Assembly (NCBI RefSeq): GCF_000305775.1
Contig: NC_018866.1
Location: forward strand, 2,933,001-2,997,000
Length of the DNA: 64,000 nucleotides
From: Dehalobacter sp. DCA
GTDB lineage: Bacteria; Bacillota; Desulfitobacteriia; Desulfitobacteriales; Syntrophobotulaceae
Reading direction: 5' to 3'
Each line of letters starts with the position of its first letter. Position 1 is the stretch's first letter. This document shows, piece by piece, positions 17,229 to 25,954 of the stretch. The notes beneath the pieces are model-generated. The model saw only the letters and a list, made by a program, of their open reading frames with translations. It had not been told where the DNA came from and did not search any database. The position numbers were made by a program, and so were the translations under genes.

Positions 17229-17957
17229 TTAGTCAGATCCCGGAAAATATTTCTGTTTCAGAACCCTTAGAAGGTACATTGGAAGTACAACTTGCCTTTT
17301 TATCCGGCCCGGTTCGCTGATCAGCCGGTAAAGCCATTCCAGTCCGGATTCCCGAAATATCCCGGGGGCACGTTTCACTTCTCCGGACAGTACGTCGAAT
17401 GACCCCCCGATACCCATACTTACTTTAGCCAGCCCTGCGTGTTCATGATTCCAGTATTCCTGTTTGGGGGCACCCAAGCCAACCAAAAGAATATCCGGTG
17501 CAAAGTGACGGATCTGCCGGATGACCTCCGGCTCTTCTGCCTGCGTAAAAAAACCATGATGACACGCCAACGCTATCCCCGGGTACCTCAGGCTCTGCTG
17601 CCGAATAACTTTTTCTGCAATGCCCGGCTTCGCGCCCAACAGAAATATTCTCCATCCGTGACGGTTGCTTTCCCCTAAAATCCCTGCTGTCAGGTCGATG
17701 CCGGTTACTCTTTCTTTGACCGGACGGCCAAGTTTCCGGGCAGCCCAAACTACGCCGACCCCATCCGGTACGACAAGACCGGCTGAATTGATGACTGCTA
17801 GGAGATTGGCGTCATGTTCAGCTTTGTAAATTAATTCGGGATTTGCGGTCACAATCCGGAGTTGCTGCCCTAGCAAAATCGTATTTTTGATAGTTTCAAG
17901 GCAGTCCTGCAAACTAGCCGGATCAATACGCGTTCCCAATATTTCCAATTGTTTCAT
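17229..17957 (-). CDS. WecG/TagA/CpsF family glycosyltransferase
   Basis: Enzyme of the family that transfers N-acetylmannosamine(-uronate) onto undecaprenyl-linked N-acetylglucosamine for teichoic acid or exopolysaccharide linkage units. Family landmarks are VTANPELIYKA, PDGVGVVWAARKLG, ERVTGIDL, FLLGAKPG and LVGLGAPKQEYW. The GTG at 17978 overlaps the mbl stop codon (GTGA), but the ATG at 17957 has GGGGA before it and fits the family's N-terminus better. A UDP-GlcNAc 2-epimerase gene (wecB, near 37 kb) could supply its donor. Confidence 0.88.
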   Translation of the reverse strand: MKQLEILGTRIDPASLQDCLETIKNTILLGQQLRIVTANPELIYKAEHDANLLAVINSAGLVVPDGVGVVWAARKLGRPVKERVTGIDLTAGILGESNRHGWRIFLLGAKPGIAEKVIRQQSLRYPGIALACHHGFFTQAEEPEVIRQIRHFAPDILLVGLGAPKQEYWNHEHAGLAKVSMGIGGSFDVLSGEVKRAPGIFRESGLEWLYRLISEPGRIKRQVVLPMYLLRVLKQKYFPGSD

Positions 17958-17974
17958 TTTTGTCCCCGGGATTC

Positions 17975-18964
17975 TCACTTGAAACTGTTTTTAAGGACTT
18001 TACCTGTCCCTAAAGCGACACAGGAAATCGGATGATCGGCAAGGGTCACAATGAGTCCCGTCTCCTTGGAAATCCTCAGATCCAGGGAATTCACCATCGA
18101 TCCTCCGCCGGTAAGTACGATTCCCCTGTTCATAATATCCGCAGCAAGTTCCGGCGGTGTACGCTCTAGAACATCTTTAACTCCGGCTACAATCACTTCC
18201 AGCGATTCTTCCATCGCTTTATACGTCATTTTTGAATCTACCGTGATGGTCTTCGGGAGTCCGGTGATGAGATCTCTTCCTCTGACATCGATCTCCGCGT
18301 CGTCTGCTTTTCCTTCCTGAACGGCGCAGCCGACTTTGATCTTGATATCTTCCGCCGTTCTTTCTCCGATCATTAAATTGAATTCTCTGCGAATAAACCT
18401 GATAATCGATTCATCCAGTTTATTCCCGCCCATGCGGATGCTTTTTTTGGTTACGACCCCACCCAGGCTGATTACTGCAATATCTGTCGTTCCACCACCG
18501 ATATCGACGACCATGTTTCCTTCGGGTCCGTATATGTCCATACCGGCCCCCAGGGCAGCTGCATAAGGTTCCTCAATTACTTTGACCTGTCCGGCACCGG
18601 CTTTCATAGCGGCTTGTTTTACAGCCCTTTCTTCAACTTCGGTGACTCCGGACGGTATACAGACAACAACTCTATTTTTTAAAAAAGGCCAGTTTTTTAT
18701 TCCCGCTTTTTTGAGTAAATATTTCAGCATGATTTCGGTGGTCTGATAATCTGCAATGACGCCATCCCTCATCGGCCTGATGACCATAATGCTTCCGGGA
18801 GTCCTGCCAAGCATCATTCTGGCCTCTTCTCCGACCGCAATTCTTCTACCTGTGTTCTTATCAATCGCAACGACCGAAGGCTCGTGCAAAACGATACCCC
18901 TGCCTTGTGCATAGACCAGAACACTCGCCGTGCCTAAATCAATCCCAAGATCAGTCCCAAACAT
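17975..18964 (-). CDS. mbl: rod-shape-determining actin homologue Mbl/MreB
   Basis: Bacterial actin that guides side-wall synthesis. Nucleotide-binding motifs are DLGTASVLVY (phosphate 1), DIGGGTTDIAVIS (phosphate 2) and LTGGGSMVNSL (adenosine). At 329 residues it is a full-length MreB. I call it Mbl because spoIIID lies immediately upstream, which is the B. subtilis spoIIID-mbl order; by protein sequence alone mreB would be equally possible. AAAGGGG precedes the ATG. Confidence 0.93.
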   Translation of the reverse strand: MFGTDLGIDLGTASVLVYAQGRGIVLHEPSVVAIDKNTGRRIAVGEEARMMLGRTPGSIMVIRPMRDGVIADYQTTEIMLKYLLKKAGIKNWPFLKNRVVVCIPSGVTEVEERAVKQAAMKAGAGQVKVIEEPYAAALGAGMDIYGPEGNMVVDIGGGTTDIAVISLGGVVTKKSIRMGGNKLDESIIRFIRREFNLMIGERTAEDIKIKVGCAVQEGKADDAEIDVRGRDLITGLPKTITVDSKMTYKAMEESLEVIVAGVKDVLERTPPELAADIMNRGIVLTGGGSMVNSLDLRISKETGLIVTLADHPISCVALGTGKVLKNSFK

Positions 18965-19068
18965 CAGGTGCTGCCCCTTTCACTTCACGATTCTATTGGC
19001 TTGTCCCATGAAAATAAGAAAAACCTGGCAGACGCCAAGCTTTTACATGCAGGGCGGCAGCCAAAATT

Positions 19069-19095
19069 GAATCTCCCTGAGGGGAGATTCTTTTA
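19069..19095. terminator. hairpin between spoIIID and mbl
   Basis: GAATCTCC pairs with GGAGATTC around a short loop. The plus strand continues TTTTAT, and the minus strand ATTTTGG. It lies between the spoIIID stop and the mbl start and may end or attenuate spoIIID transcription before mbl. Confidence 0.6.
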
Positions 19096-19185
19096 TAGCT
19101 TTGCTCATATTATTCGATGTAATTTTATGTTTTCCTCTTTCTTTCCGTTTTTTACGACCTATATTTTCTGTCTGTCTTTTAGGAG

Positions 19186-19440
19186 CTAATCCTCCGTATG
19201 CATATATTTCTTCTTGGTTGCTTCTCCTCCCCGAATATGCCTCTCGGCTTTATTGCTTTCAAGGACATGCTTGACCTGAGAGGAAAGTCGTTTGTTAATC
19301 AACGGCAATCTTTCCGTTACATCTTTATGTACCGTCGACTTGGATACCCCAAATATTTGCGCGGTCTGCCGCACTGTACAGCTCGATTCTATAATATAGT
19401 TGCCAATATCCAAAGCTCTTCTTTTGATATGTTCCTGCAC
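19186..19440 (-). CDS. spoIIID: sporulation transcriptional regulator SpoIIID
   Basis: DNA-binding protein that switches mother-cell gene expression after engulfment. The 84 residues contain a helix-turn-helix at about 21-45 (TVRQTAQIFGVSKSTVHKDV) and a basic C-terminal end, as in B. subtilis SpoIIID. Translation starts at GTG 19440 behind GGGGAGAGGGAGA. It stands upstream of mbl and, apart from the rdhA relic, downstream of spoIID, the usual spore-former order. Confidence 0.96.
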   Translation of the reverse strand: MQEHIKRRALDIGNYIIESSCTVRQTAQIFGVSKSTVHKDVTERLPLINKRLSSQVKHVLESNKAERHIRGGEATKKKYMHTED

Positions 19441-19494
19441 TCTCCCTCTCCCCTTTGTACCTGCAATGTATTAGTTCATTTATATGCTGGTACA

Positions 19495-19523
19495 AATGAA
19501 AAAGACATCCTAAAGAGGATGTC
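19495..19523 (-). terminator. terminator upstream of spoIIID
   Basis: GACATCC and GGATGTC form a seven-base stem with a six-base loop. On the minus strand it is followed by TTTTTC. It would stop transcripts arriving from the rdhA-relic side before spoIIID. Confidence 0.65.
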
Positions 19524-19705
19524 CCTTACTGGTAAATAATGTACACTGATTTGCAGGCAGGCACGCCTTTTTCCTAAATCAAGCCCGCTATGGCCTTTCA
19601 GTATGGTCTTCCCCTGCTTCTGATCTTTGAGTAAAGCATTAAACAAGAAGGTATTTATGCCTTTGATATTGCTCCATTTACTAATTCTTTTTTTTAACAG
19701 TGTTC

Positions 19706-19747
19706 AATGAAAAAAGAATTCCAGCGGTAGAAATTTATTCACCGCTG
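19706..19747 (-). terminator. terminator retained at the end of the rdhA relic
   Basis: CAGCGGT and ACCGCTG pair around a 12-base loop. On the minus strand the stem is followed shortly by TTCTTTTTTC. The relic's stop codon lies inside the hairpin. Confidence 0.6.
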
Positions 19748-20343
19748 AAAATTGTTCCATATCCAAACATATCATCAATTGACTTAAGGAATTTGGCAGA
19801 AGCCTCGCCATGGCTTCCAATAAAATTCCTGCTTCGTGGAACCAGGAATCCTCTTTCGAGTTCCACGGACAGACCTTCATGCAACGCCCGCAGAAAACAC
19901 CATCTTCGTTGGTTGCCCTGAATATAGTACACTTCTTCATATCACTATTCCCACGAAGGTAACCGTTATGCTCGATTGGATCCGCGTCCAGGGTAATTGC
20001 TTGGCTTGGACAATTTTCAGCACATTTTTTGCAGACCCTGCAGAAGTCCAGAAGCCCGAGATCTATTGGTTTATCCGGAGCTAGCGGCAAATCGGTAGTG
20101 GCGGCAGCCACTTCGTGTCTGAATCCCAAACGTGGATGAACTGTGCAGTCTCCGGTCCGGGAAAGTTCGCCCATGCCGGCCGCTATGTGGTGGGTGGCAT
20201 AATCGCTGCATAATTATGGGCATGGTGTGCTCTGGCGTCATAGCCCCGGCTTCTTTTTGACACATAATTGTCTATAATCTCAAAAACAATTTCTACATCT
20301 TTTTTAAAGATTTCTGAAAGTTGTTGTCTGGTAAAGTATTTAT
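19735..20343 (-). pseudogene. reductive dehalogenase (rdhA) C-terminal remnant, frameshifted
   Basis: Reading the minus strand in three linked frames gives about 200 residues of a reductive dehalogenase C-terminus. The order is [20 protein letters not shown]; then, after a frameshift near 20185-20198, [25 protein letters not shown] and both iron-sulfur motifs ([13 protein letters not shown] and [10 protein letters not shown]); then, after a second frameshift near 19825, [19 protein letters not shown] and the stop. An in-frame stop cuts off the upstream side near 20345, and the signal peptide and most of the cobamide-binding domain are missing. Intact RdhA proteins are about 450-550 residues. 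No rdhB anchor gene is present. It lies where spore-formers often have spoIIQ-like genes. It is clearly non-functional. Confidence 0.87.
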
Positions 20344-20446
20344 ATGTTTAACAAGCTGCTGCTTTCGATTTTTCTTTGTGTCTCGTGCTTTATCAGCGAT
20401 CTGCATCTTTATGTGATCGGTATCATTGCAGTTATTCTTTAATTTA

Positions 20447-21382
20447 TCAGTAAGTCTTTTCAAGTTTTGTCCCTTGATAATAATGTCCCAGGATTTCCAT
20501 GTACGATTCGCCTTTTAGAGCCAGGTCATTGGCCCCGTATTGTGACATTCCGACTCCGTGTCCTTTGCCGTACGTAACAAACTCAATTTCTGTTCCGCGG
20601 GTCTCCCATTCAAAATCGGTTGAGGAAAGCTGAAGCTTGCTCCGCAGTTCCGTTCCCTTGAAAACTTTGTTTCTGACAGCCAGTGTCTTTACCCGACCGG
20701 CTTTCGTCCTTTCAATTAGGATAACATCACTGTCCGAAAACTTTTCCGGGATCTGGGTGAAACCAAGAAGCTGGTAAAATTCAGCACACTGAAAGATCTG
20801 ATGTTTGACGAACCGTAGCGAATCACTTTCGCCAGACGGCACATTTTTGAGATAATCCAGATCTGTACTCCAAACGTCTCCAGCCCGCTCAGTCTTTTTC
20901 CGGCCGCAGCTGCTGTAGAAAAACGCATTAATCATTTTTCCCTGATACGTAACAACCTTCCCCTGTGTAGCTTTAACCGCATCTGCAATTTTGCGCTGGT
21001 ATTTCCAGTAGTTGATGATTCCCCATTTTGTCCGCATTTCTTCATTGGTATTCCAGGCCTGCGTATTGACAGTGGTGTCCACATCAAAGTCGCTGCCCGC
21101 AGCGGATTCCATCCTTTTCAGTACATAGGTCCTGGCGGCAACAGCCTGGGCCTTTAACGCCTCTGCTTCAAACTCGGCAGGCATTTCGGCTGCAACTACC
21201 CCGACCAGGTATTCCTCTATGGGTATTGCTCTGATCTGGCCGTCTGCCAGTTTGACCCTTACCGTTATTCCCGGATCGTCCTGGTCTTCCCCCCCAAACC
21301 AACTGATAAGCACGGGCAGTATTCCTACAAAAAAGATAACGGCCATGACAGCGGCCGTTATTGTTTTCATTCTTTTACTCAC
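20447..21382 (-). CDS. spoIID: stage II sporulation protein D
   Basis: Lytic transglycosylase of the engulfment machinery (DMP), which cuts peptidoglycan as the mother-cell membrane moves round the forespore. After an N-terminal membrane anchor (about residues 5-25), the SpoIID domain shows EEYLVGVVAAEMPAEFEAEA with the catalytic glutamate, LKAQAVAARTY, and the terminal GKGHGVGMSQYGA. I start it at GTG 21382, where AGGAGG stands seven bases upstream. A longer frame to 21427 has no such site. Confidence 0.94.
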   Translation of the reverse strand: MSKRMKTITAAVMAVIFFVGILPVLISWFGGEDQDDPGITVRVKLADGQIRAIPIEEYLVGVVAAEMPAEFEAEALKAQAVAARTYVLKRMESAAGSDFDVDTTVNTQAWNTNEEMRTKWGIINYWKYQRKIADAVKATQGKVVTYQGKMINAFFYSSCGRKKTERAGDVWSTDLDYLKNVPSGESDSLRFVKHQIFQCAEFYQLLGFTQIPEKFSDSDVILIERTKAGRVKTLAVRNKVFKGTELRSKLQLSSTDFEWETRGTEIEFVTYGKGHGVGMSQYGANDLALKGESYMEILGHYYQGTKLEKTY

Positions 21383-21460
21383 GTTTTGGCCTCCTGTGCA
21401 GTACAAGCATATCCTATTTGTATGCACAGGAGGGCAGCGATATGATACAAACGAAGTCGG

Positions 21461-22711
21461 TTATTCTTCTTTCGTGATATTGGCACCAATACCCCTTAAT
21501 TTAACTTCAAGGTATTCATAACCTCTTTCAATATGATGAATCTCTCTGATTTCCGAGGTGCCATTGGCCGTCAGTGCTGCCAGAACAAGGCCCGCTCCGG
21601 CCCGCAAATCACTCGCACTTACGGTAGCGGGATGAAGGTTCTCCACTCCCTGGACAATCGCACTTCTGCCCTCAATCCGGATATCTGCGCCCATTCTTTT
21701 CAGTTCTTCGACATGCATGAATCTGTTTTCAAAAACGGTCTCTGTAACCATTGAAGTCCCATGGGCCCGTGTAAGCATCGCCATGATCGGAGCCTGCAGA
21801 TCGGTTGAAAACCCCGGATGCACTTGGGTCTTAATATCTACAGCATGATAGTTTCCTTTGCCAATGACTCTTATGCCGTCATCTTCCTCTTTATATACCA
21901 CGCCGGCTTCATCAAGTTTGGCCAAGAGCGAGGTCAAGTGAACTGGGATAACGTTCCGTACCAAGACTTCACCGCCGCAGGCCGCAGCCATCAAGATGTA
22001 TGTTCCTGCTTCAATCCGGTCCGGGATGATTGTATGTGTGGTCCCATGGAGTTCTTTGACCCCTTCAATGTTAATGATATTCGTGCCTGCGCCGCGAATT
22101 TTGCCGCCCATTTCGTTAATAAAATTGGCGAGGTCAACAATTTCGGGCTCCTGAGCAGCATTCTCAACAATGGTCGTGCCCTCCGCGTTTACTGCAGCCA
22201 TCATGATATTCTCGGTTGCTCCAACGCTCGGAAAATCCAGATATATTCTTGCCGCTTTCAGTCTGGAGGCTGAAACGTCCAAAAAACCATTATCCATACG
22301 GACCTGGGCTCCCAGTAGCTCCAAACCTTTAATATGCCAGTTGATCGGTCTGGACCCGATCGCGCATCCACCGGGATGAGAAATCCTGATTCTGCCCTTG
22401 CGGGCAAGCAAAGGGCCCATAATAAATATAGATGCTCTCATTTTGGAGATAAGATCGTAAGGAGCCTCTATGTTTTCGATATCCCTGGTTTCAATATGTA
22501 ATTTCTTGTTCTTTCTTTTAACCTTCCCCCCCAGAGATTCGATAACCTGCCCCATGACTTGAACGTCGAGCAGATCGGGGGCTTCCTCCAAAATAATCTT
22601 ATCTGAAGTCAGCAGACTTGCTGCGATGATCGGCAATATGGCGTTCTTCGCGCCGCTGACATCCACTTTCCCTTCCAGTTCTCTTCCGCCTGTCACAACA
22701 AATTTGCTCAA
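21461..22711 (-). CDS. murA: UDP-N-acetylglucosamine 1-carboxyvinyltransferase
   Basis: First committed step of peptidoglycan synthesis: transfers enolpyruvate from PEP to UDP-GlcNAc. The fold is an EPSP-synthase-like double barrel. The catalytic cysteine, the fosfomycin target, is in HPGGCAIGSRPIN, and the early SGAKNAILPIIAASLL segment is diagnostic. At 416 residues it is full length. It stands between ywmB and spoIID as in B. subtilis murAA. Confidence 0.96.
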   Translation of the reverse strand: MSKFVVTGGRELEGKVDVSGAKNAILPIIAASLLTSDKIILEEAPDLLDVQVMGQVIESLGGKVKRKNKKLHIETRDIENIEAPYDLISKMRASIFIMGPLLARKGRIRISHPGGCAIGSRPINWHIKGLELLGAQVRMDNGFLDVSASRLKAARIYLDFPSVGATENIMMAAVNAEGTTIVENAAQEPEIVDLANFINEMGGKIRGAGTNIINIEGVKELHGTTHTIIPDRIEAGTYILMAAACGGEVLVRNVIPVHLTSLLAKLDEAGVVYKEEDDGIRVIGKGNYHAVDIKTQVHPGFSTDLQAPIMAMLTRAHGTSMVTETVFENRFMHVEELKRMGADIRIEGRSAIVQGVENLHPATVSASDLRAGAGLVLAALTANGTSEIREIHHIERGYEYLEVKLRGIGANITKEE

Positions 22712-22899
22712 ATTATTGTCATCTCCTGACCTATTTCTAAACTACGATTATATCATGATTCGGTCCAAACAATCCAGTATTAATCATCCCATATCCGGTT
22801 TTCCATTTCAACAGTAATAGTTCTTTTCTTCCGGTCTTTTTTCCTGCAAGCAGGAAAGAAAACTTATTCGTACTATATCAACCTTAAAGTTATTATATC

Positions 22900-23532
22900 C
22901 TATACTTCCTCGAGGAGAGCCGGCAGCGCAAGTACAGTCTTTCCACGATTATCTCCGGATTTTCTGGTCACCGCCTGTATATTGATTGTATCCTTCCCGG
23001 CTTTAATGCCCTGGCCTGATCCCCAGGTATAACCGGACAGAGCATAGAGCGATGGAATATCTGTTTCTTGAATAATGCTGACAATGTTCATTTTAAAATA
23101 ACGTTGGATATCAATTTCTTGATCAACGCTTTCTTCAAGGTATACTTTTGTTTCCCGGCCGGATAATCGAAAGCTCAGTACTTCATACGTGTTGAGAACA
23201 TCGCTTTCTTGGTCCTGATCAACTTCCAGCTCTGCGCTGTACTGATAGGCCGTTCTGTTGGCAAAGTCGCTCAGGACAGCTTTATTCCATAGCAAGCCGC
23301 TTGACTGCAAAACATTTTCTATTTCCTTCTGACTGCTGCTATCTTCCGTCCAGATAATATATTTTACTCGGGCATTTTGGCAAGATACAAGTCCCGAATG
23401 AAGAAGCAGCACAAGATTCCTGTCAGGATTGCTTTGGGCTTTAATGCTACTGACAATCCCGGCTGCTGATCCTGATAAGACGATAATGGTCAGGGATATG
23501 AACAAACAAAGCAAGGTCTTTTTTCCAGACAC
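22900..23532 (-). CDS. ywmB: YwmB family protein
   Basis: Exported or membrane-anchored protein of unknown function. An N-terminal signal or anchor (about 5-28, LLCLFISLTIIVLSGSAAG) leads into a mixed alpha/beta domain of about 170 residues. Family identity rests on length, a general resemblance to YwmB and above all position directly upstream of murA-spoIID, as in B. subtilis. It is probably co-expressed with them. Confidence 0.72.
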   Translation of the reverse strand: MSGKKTLLCLFISLTIIVLSGSAAGIVSSIKAQSNPDRNLVLLLHSGLVSCQNARVKYIIWTEDSSSQKEIENVLQSSGLLWNKAVLSDFANRTAYQYSAELEVDQDQESDVLNTYEVLSFRLSGRETKVYLEESVDQEIDIQRYFKMNIVSIIQETDIPSLYALSGYTWGSGQGIKAGKDTINIQAVTRKSGDNRGKTVLALPALLEEV

Positions 23533-23741
23533 GTTCTCTCACTCCAGCTTACTGATTTTTAGTTGTCTTTAATTCAAATGTCATCAACTATTAATAGTTT
23601 GACCAAAGTGGAGATTCCCAAAACATAAGAGATTTTTTTAGATTTTTTAGATTCCTTTAGCTATGTCGCCAGAAGCCTTTTCATGGTAAAATGTTATATA
23701 TCAATTTTCTGACAGGTACTCAACAGAAGGGAGCCACTCCA

Positions 23742-24044
23742 ATGGAAAACAACAGCCTTGAGCATGAGCATCTCCATGCCCATTCCCATCCAAACAAGAA
23801 AAATGTCTTAAATCGCTTGGCCAGAGTAATCGGCCATCTGGAAGGTATAAAAAGAATGGTTGACGATGAAGTAGACTGCAGTGAAATACTGATACAACTG
23901 TCGGCTGTCCGCTCCGCACTTAACAATACCGGTAAAGTCATCTTGAGTGACCATATCAATCACTGTTTGGTCCATGCTTATGAGGAAAACAATACCGAAG
24001 TCATCGACAGACTGAATGATGCTATTGACAAATTTCTAAAATAA
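23742..24044 (+). CDS. CsoR/DUF156 family metal-sensing repressor
   Basis: Small all-helical repressor of the CsoR family (copper, nickel/cobalt, sulfide or formaldehyde sensors). The ATG at 23742 is chosen, with AGAAGGGAG upstream. The ligand set reads as cysteine in EVDCSEIL, histidine in SDHIN and cysteine in NHCLVHA, the Cys-His-Cys pattern of copper CsoR. Unusually, the N-terminus is histidine-rich (EHEHLHAHSHPNKK), more like nickel/cobalt sensors. No efflux pump or chaperone gene is adjacent to indicate the metal. Confidence 0.88.
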   Translation: MENNSLEHEHLHAHSHPNKKNVLNRLARVIGHLEGIKRMVDDEVDCSEILIQLSAVRSALNNTGKVILSDHINHCLVHAYEENNTEVIDRLNDAIDKFLK

Positions 24045-24119
24045 ATGCGGAATAGATTATGATCAGATAAGACCAATCGGGTAGGAGGCTACTCATTAAT
24101 TGGGTAGCCGACCTCCCAC

Positions 24120-24151
24120 AGCACCGTACGTACCGTTCGGTATACGGCGCT
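24120..24151 (-). ncRNA. group II intron domain V
   Basis: On the minus strand the 32 bases begin with AGCGCCGTATACC and end with GGTACGTACGGTGCT, forming the two-part hairpin of catalytic domain V with its AGC triad and a GAAC loop. The next stem, at about 24081-24113 (GGAGG...GGCTAC with GTAGCC...CC), is domain VI, holding the branch-point adenosine. Confidence 0.85.
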
Positions 24152-24166
24152 TCCAAAGTTTACACT

Positions 24167-24850
24167 TCACTTTGCAGAATAACATTCTTTGAAACTAAGA
24201 TATCCAATCCGCTTGAATCGCTCATTGGATAGGGCTTTCGTCAAAATCGGGCTATGGGCTATGCGCCAATAGCCTTTTCTTGTGTTTGCCCACATCCATG
24301 CTTGGGTTTCTTTTATACCCGCTTTCTTGAGGTTTTCATAACGTGTTCGAATTTTCTTCCATCGTTTCCAAGTCACCATTCTTATACGACTTCTTAGCCA
24401 TTCGTCTAAGTCCCCAAGCAAACTCCTTGCGTCTGCAAATTTGAAGTAATTTGTCCATCCTCGCACTACCTGATTGAGTTTTATTCGGCGTTCTTCGATT
24501 CCCATCCCGTTACTACGCCCAGTTACCTCTCGGATTTTGTCTTTGAGTTTCTGGATGCTCCTCGGATGGATTCTCAGCCGCCCTTCTCCCCGGTAGATAT
24601 AGAAGCTATATCCCAGATACTTGACATAGTTTACATGTGAGACCCTCGTTTTCTCCCTGTTGACCCTAAGAAATAGCTTTCCTTCGATGAACGGAAGAAT
24701 GTGGTCTAGCGTACGTCTTGCCGCTTTCTTACTTTTGCAGAAGATCATCATATCGTCTGCATAACGTACAAAGCGGTGTCCTCGCTGTTCTAACTCATGG
24801 TCACATTCGTTGAGCATAATATTGCCTAGCAATGGGCTTAAGGGGCCGCC
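24167..24850 (-). pseudogene. ltrA: group II intron maturase, C-terminal half
   Basis: Downstream half of the intron reverse transcriptase. It begins at the inserted element's edge with PLSPLLGNIMLNE, which completes the QGG-PLSP motif of the other half. It then shows the catalytic YADD motif (RYADDMMIF), the thumb/X domain (RGWTNYFKFAD) and a short terminal domain. No HNH endonuclease is present, in line with class C introns. It has no start signal of its own, so the encoded protein is split and presumably inactive unless the insert is removed. Confidence 0.9.
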
Positions 24851-24932
24851 TTATGCAAAGTAAATGATTATGCAAAGTAAATCCCTAAAGCTACCGTGTT
24901 TCGGGTGTTTCATCAAGATTTACTTTGCATAA
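24851..24932. repeat. RIT element left-end repeat array
   Basis: TTATGCAAAGTAAAT occurs as two direct copies (24851-24865 and 24868-24882, 17-base period). Its exact inverse lies at 24918-24932, 35 bases after the second copy. The inverted pair 24868/24918 has the same 35-base spacing as the pair at the other end, so it is probably the recombinase recognition site. Confidence 0.85.
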
Positions 24933-24940
24933 TATCTGGA

Positions 24941-25954
24941 CTACTTGAGATTCGAAAGCCAGACAAGTAATGCAGCATCTTTATTCCAATCAGGAAGATT
25001 ACTATCTACCAAATCTGGATAGGCATTCTCAATAGCCTTGCGTTTCAACTCAGAATCACACTTTGCATAAATTTCGGTGGTTTTGATATCCTCATGCCCA
25101 AGAAAGTCTCGGATATAGATAAGGTTGACACCGGCCTGCAGCAGGTGCATGCTTTTCGAATGTCGAAACATATGGGGCATCACTTTCTCCGGCACAATCG
25201 TGGATATCTTTCTTGCTAAACTAACGTACTGAGAAATAATGTAAGCTATGCCTTCCTTTGTGAGCTTGTTGTGCTGCTTATTAATAAAGAGAGGATAATC
25301 ACTTTTCCAGGGCTTATCAAGGGAATTCTCCTGAATATAATGCTCCAACAAAGTCATAGTGTTTTTCATCAGTGGAACCCTTCGTACCTTATTACCTTTT
25401 CCTGTAAGGATAAGTACTGCTGGATTATTGAGTACAACATCACGCACCTTGAGGTCGGCTAATTCCTGCACCCTGCATCCGGAGTCGTAAAGGACGCTTA
25501 ACAGTGTTAGATCTCGTCTGCCTTTTGATGTCATCTTGCCAGGCTGTGATAATAAAAGTTTCATTGCCTCAGGCGTCAGATGTGGTACCGATGGTTTGGA
25601 TGTCTTCTTAATTGGTATGGCTATTACCTTTTGGAAATGAAGTATTCCTGACGGTTCTTCGTACTGTGCATACCGGTAAAAGGAATGTATGGCTGCAAGC
25701 CTCTGATTCCGAGTTGCAATGCTGCACTTGCGACTTTTTTCAATCCATTCCAAGAAATCAGTAATCAGCCCATTTGTCAGCATACTCATCTTCAGCTTTT
25801 CGACAGGGATGTCCCTCTGTTCCTGACAATACCGGATTAATAATTTAAAGGTATCACGGTAGGACGCTATTGTATTTCTGCTTGCATTTTTCTGCCCGGG
25901 CAGATATATGGAAAGGAATTCTGTAAGGTAGGTAGCAAAATCAGTCGGTTTCAT
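24941..25954 (-). CDS. tyrosine recombinase, third gene of RIT element
   Basis: Phage-integrase-type recombinase that breaks and rejoins DNA through a tyrosine. Catalytic residues are arginine in SGCRVQELADL, HMFRH with the box II histidine and arginine, the histidine in LGHEDIKTTEIY, and the tyrosine of the same segment. An N-terminal SAM-like core-binding domain covers about residues 1-100. The ATG at 25954 is chosen, with GGAAGG nearby. The overlap with the preceding gene is then 14 bases. All four catalytic positions look intact. Confidence 0.86.
   Translation of the reverse strand: MKPTDFATYLTEFLSIYLPGQKNASRNTIASYRDTFKLLIRYCQEQRDIPVEKLKMSMLTNGLITDFLEWIEKSRKCSIATRNQRLAAIHSFYRYAQYEEPSGILHFQKVIAIPIKKTSKPSVPHLTPEAMKLLLSQPGKMTSKGRRDLTLLSVLYDSGCRVQELADLKVRDVVLNNPAVLILTGKGNKVRRVPLMKNTMTLLEHYIQENSLDKPWKSDYPLFINKQHNKLTKEGIAYIISQYVSLARKISTIVPEKVMPHMFRHSKSMHLLQAGVNLIYIRDFLGHEDIKTTEIYAKCDSELKRKAIENAYPDLVDSNLPDWNKDAALLVWLSNLK

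Noticed and set aside
19524-19704. Open minus-strand frame of about 60 codons before spoIIID
   Set aside because: No start codon with a ribosome site, no family resemblance, and it reads through a terminator hairpin.
22845-22872. Hairpin downstream of ywmB as a terminator
   Set aside because: The stem CCTGC/GCAGG is short and no T-run follows it on the relevant strand.
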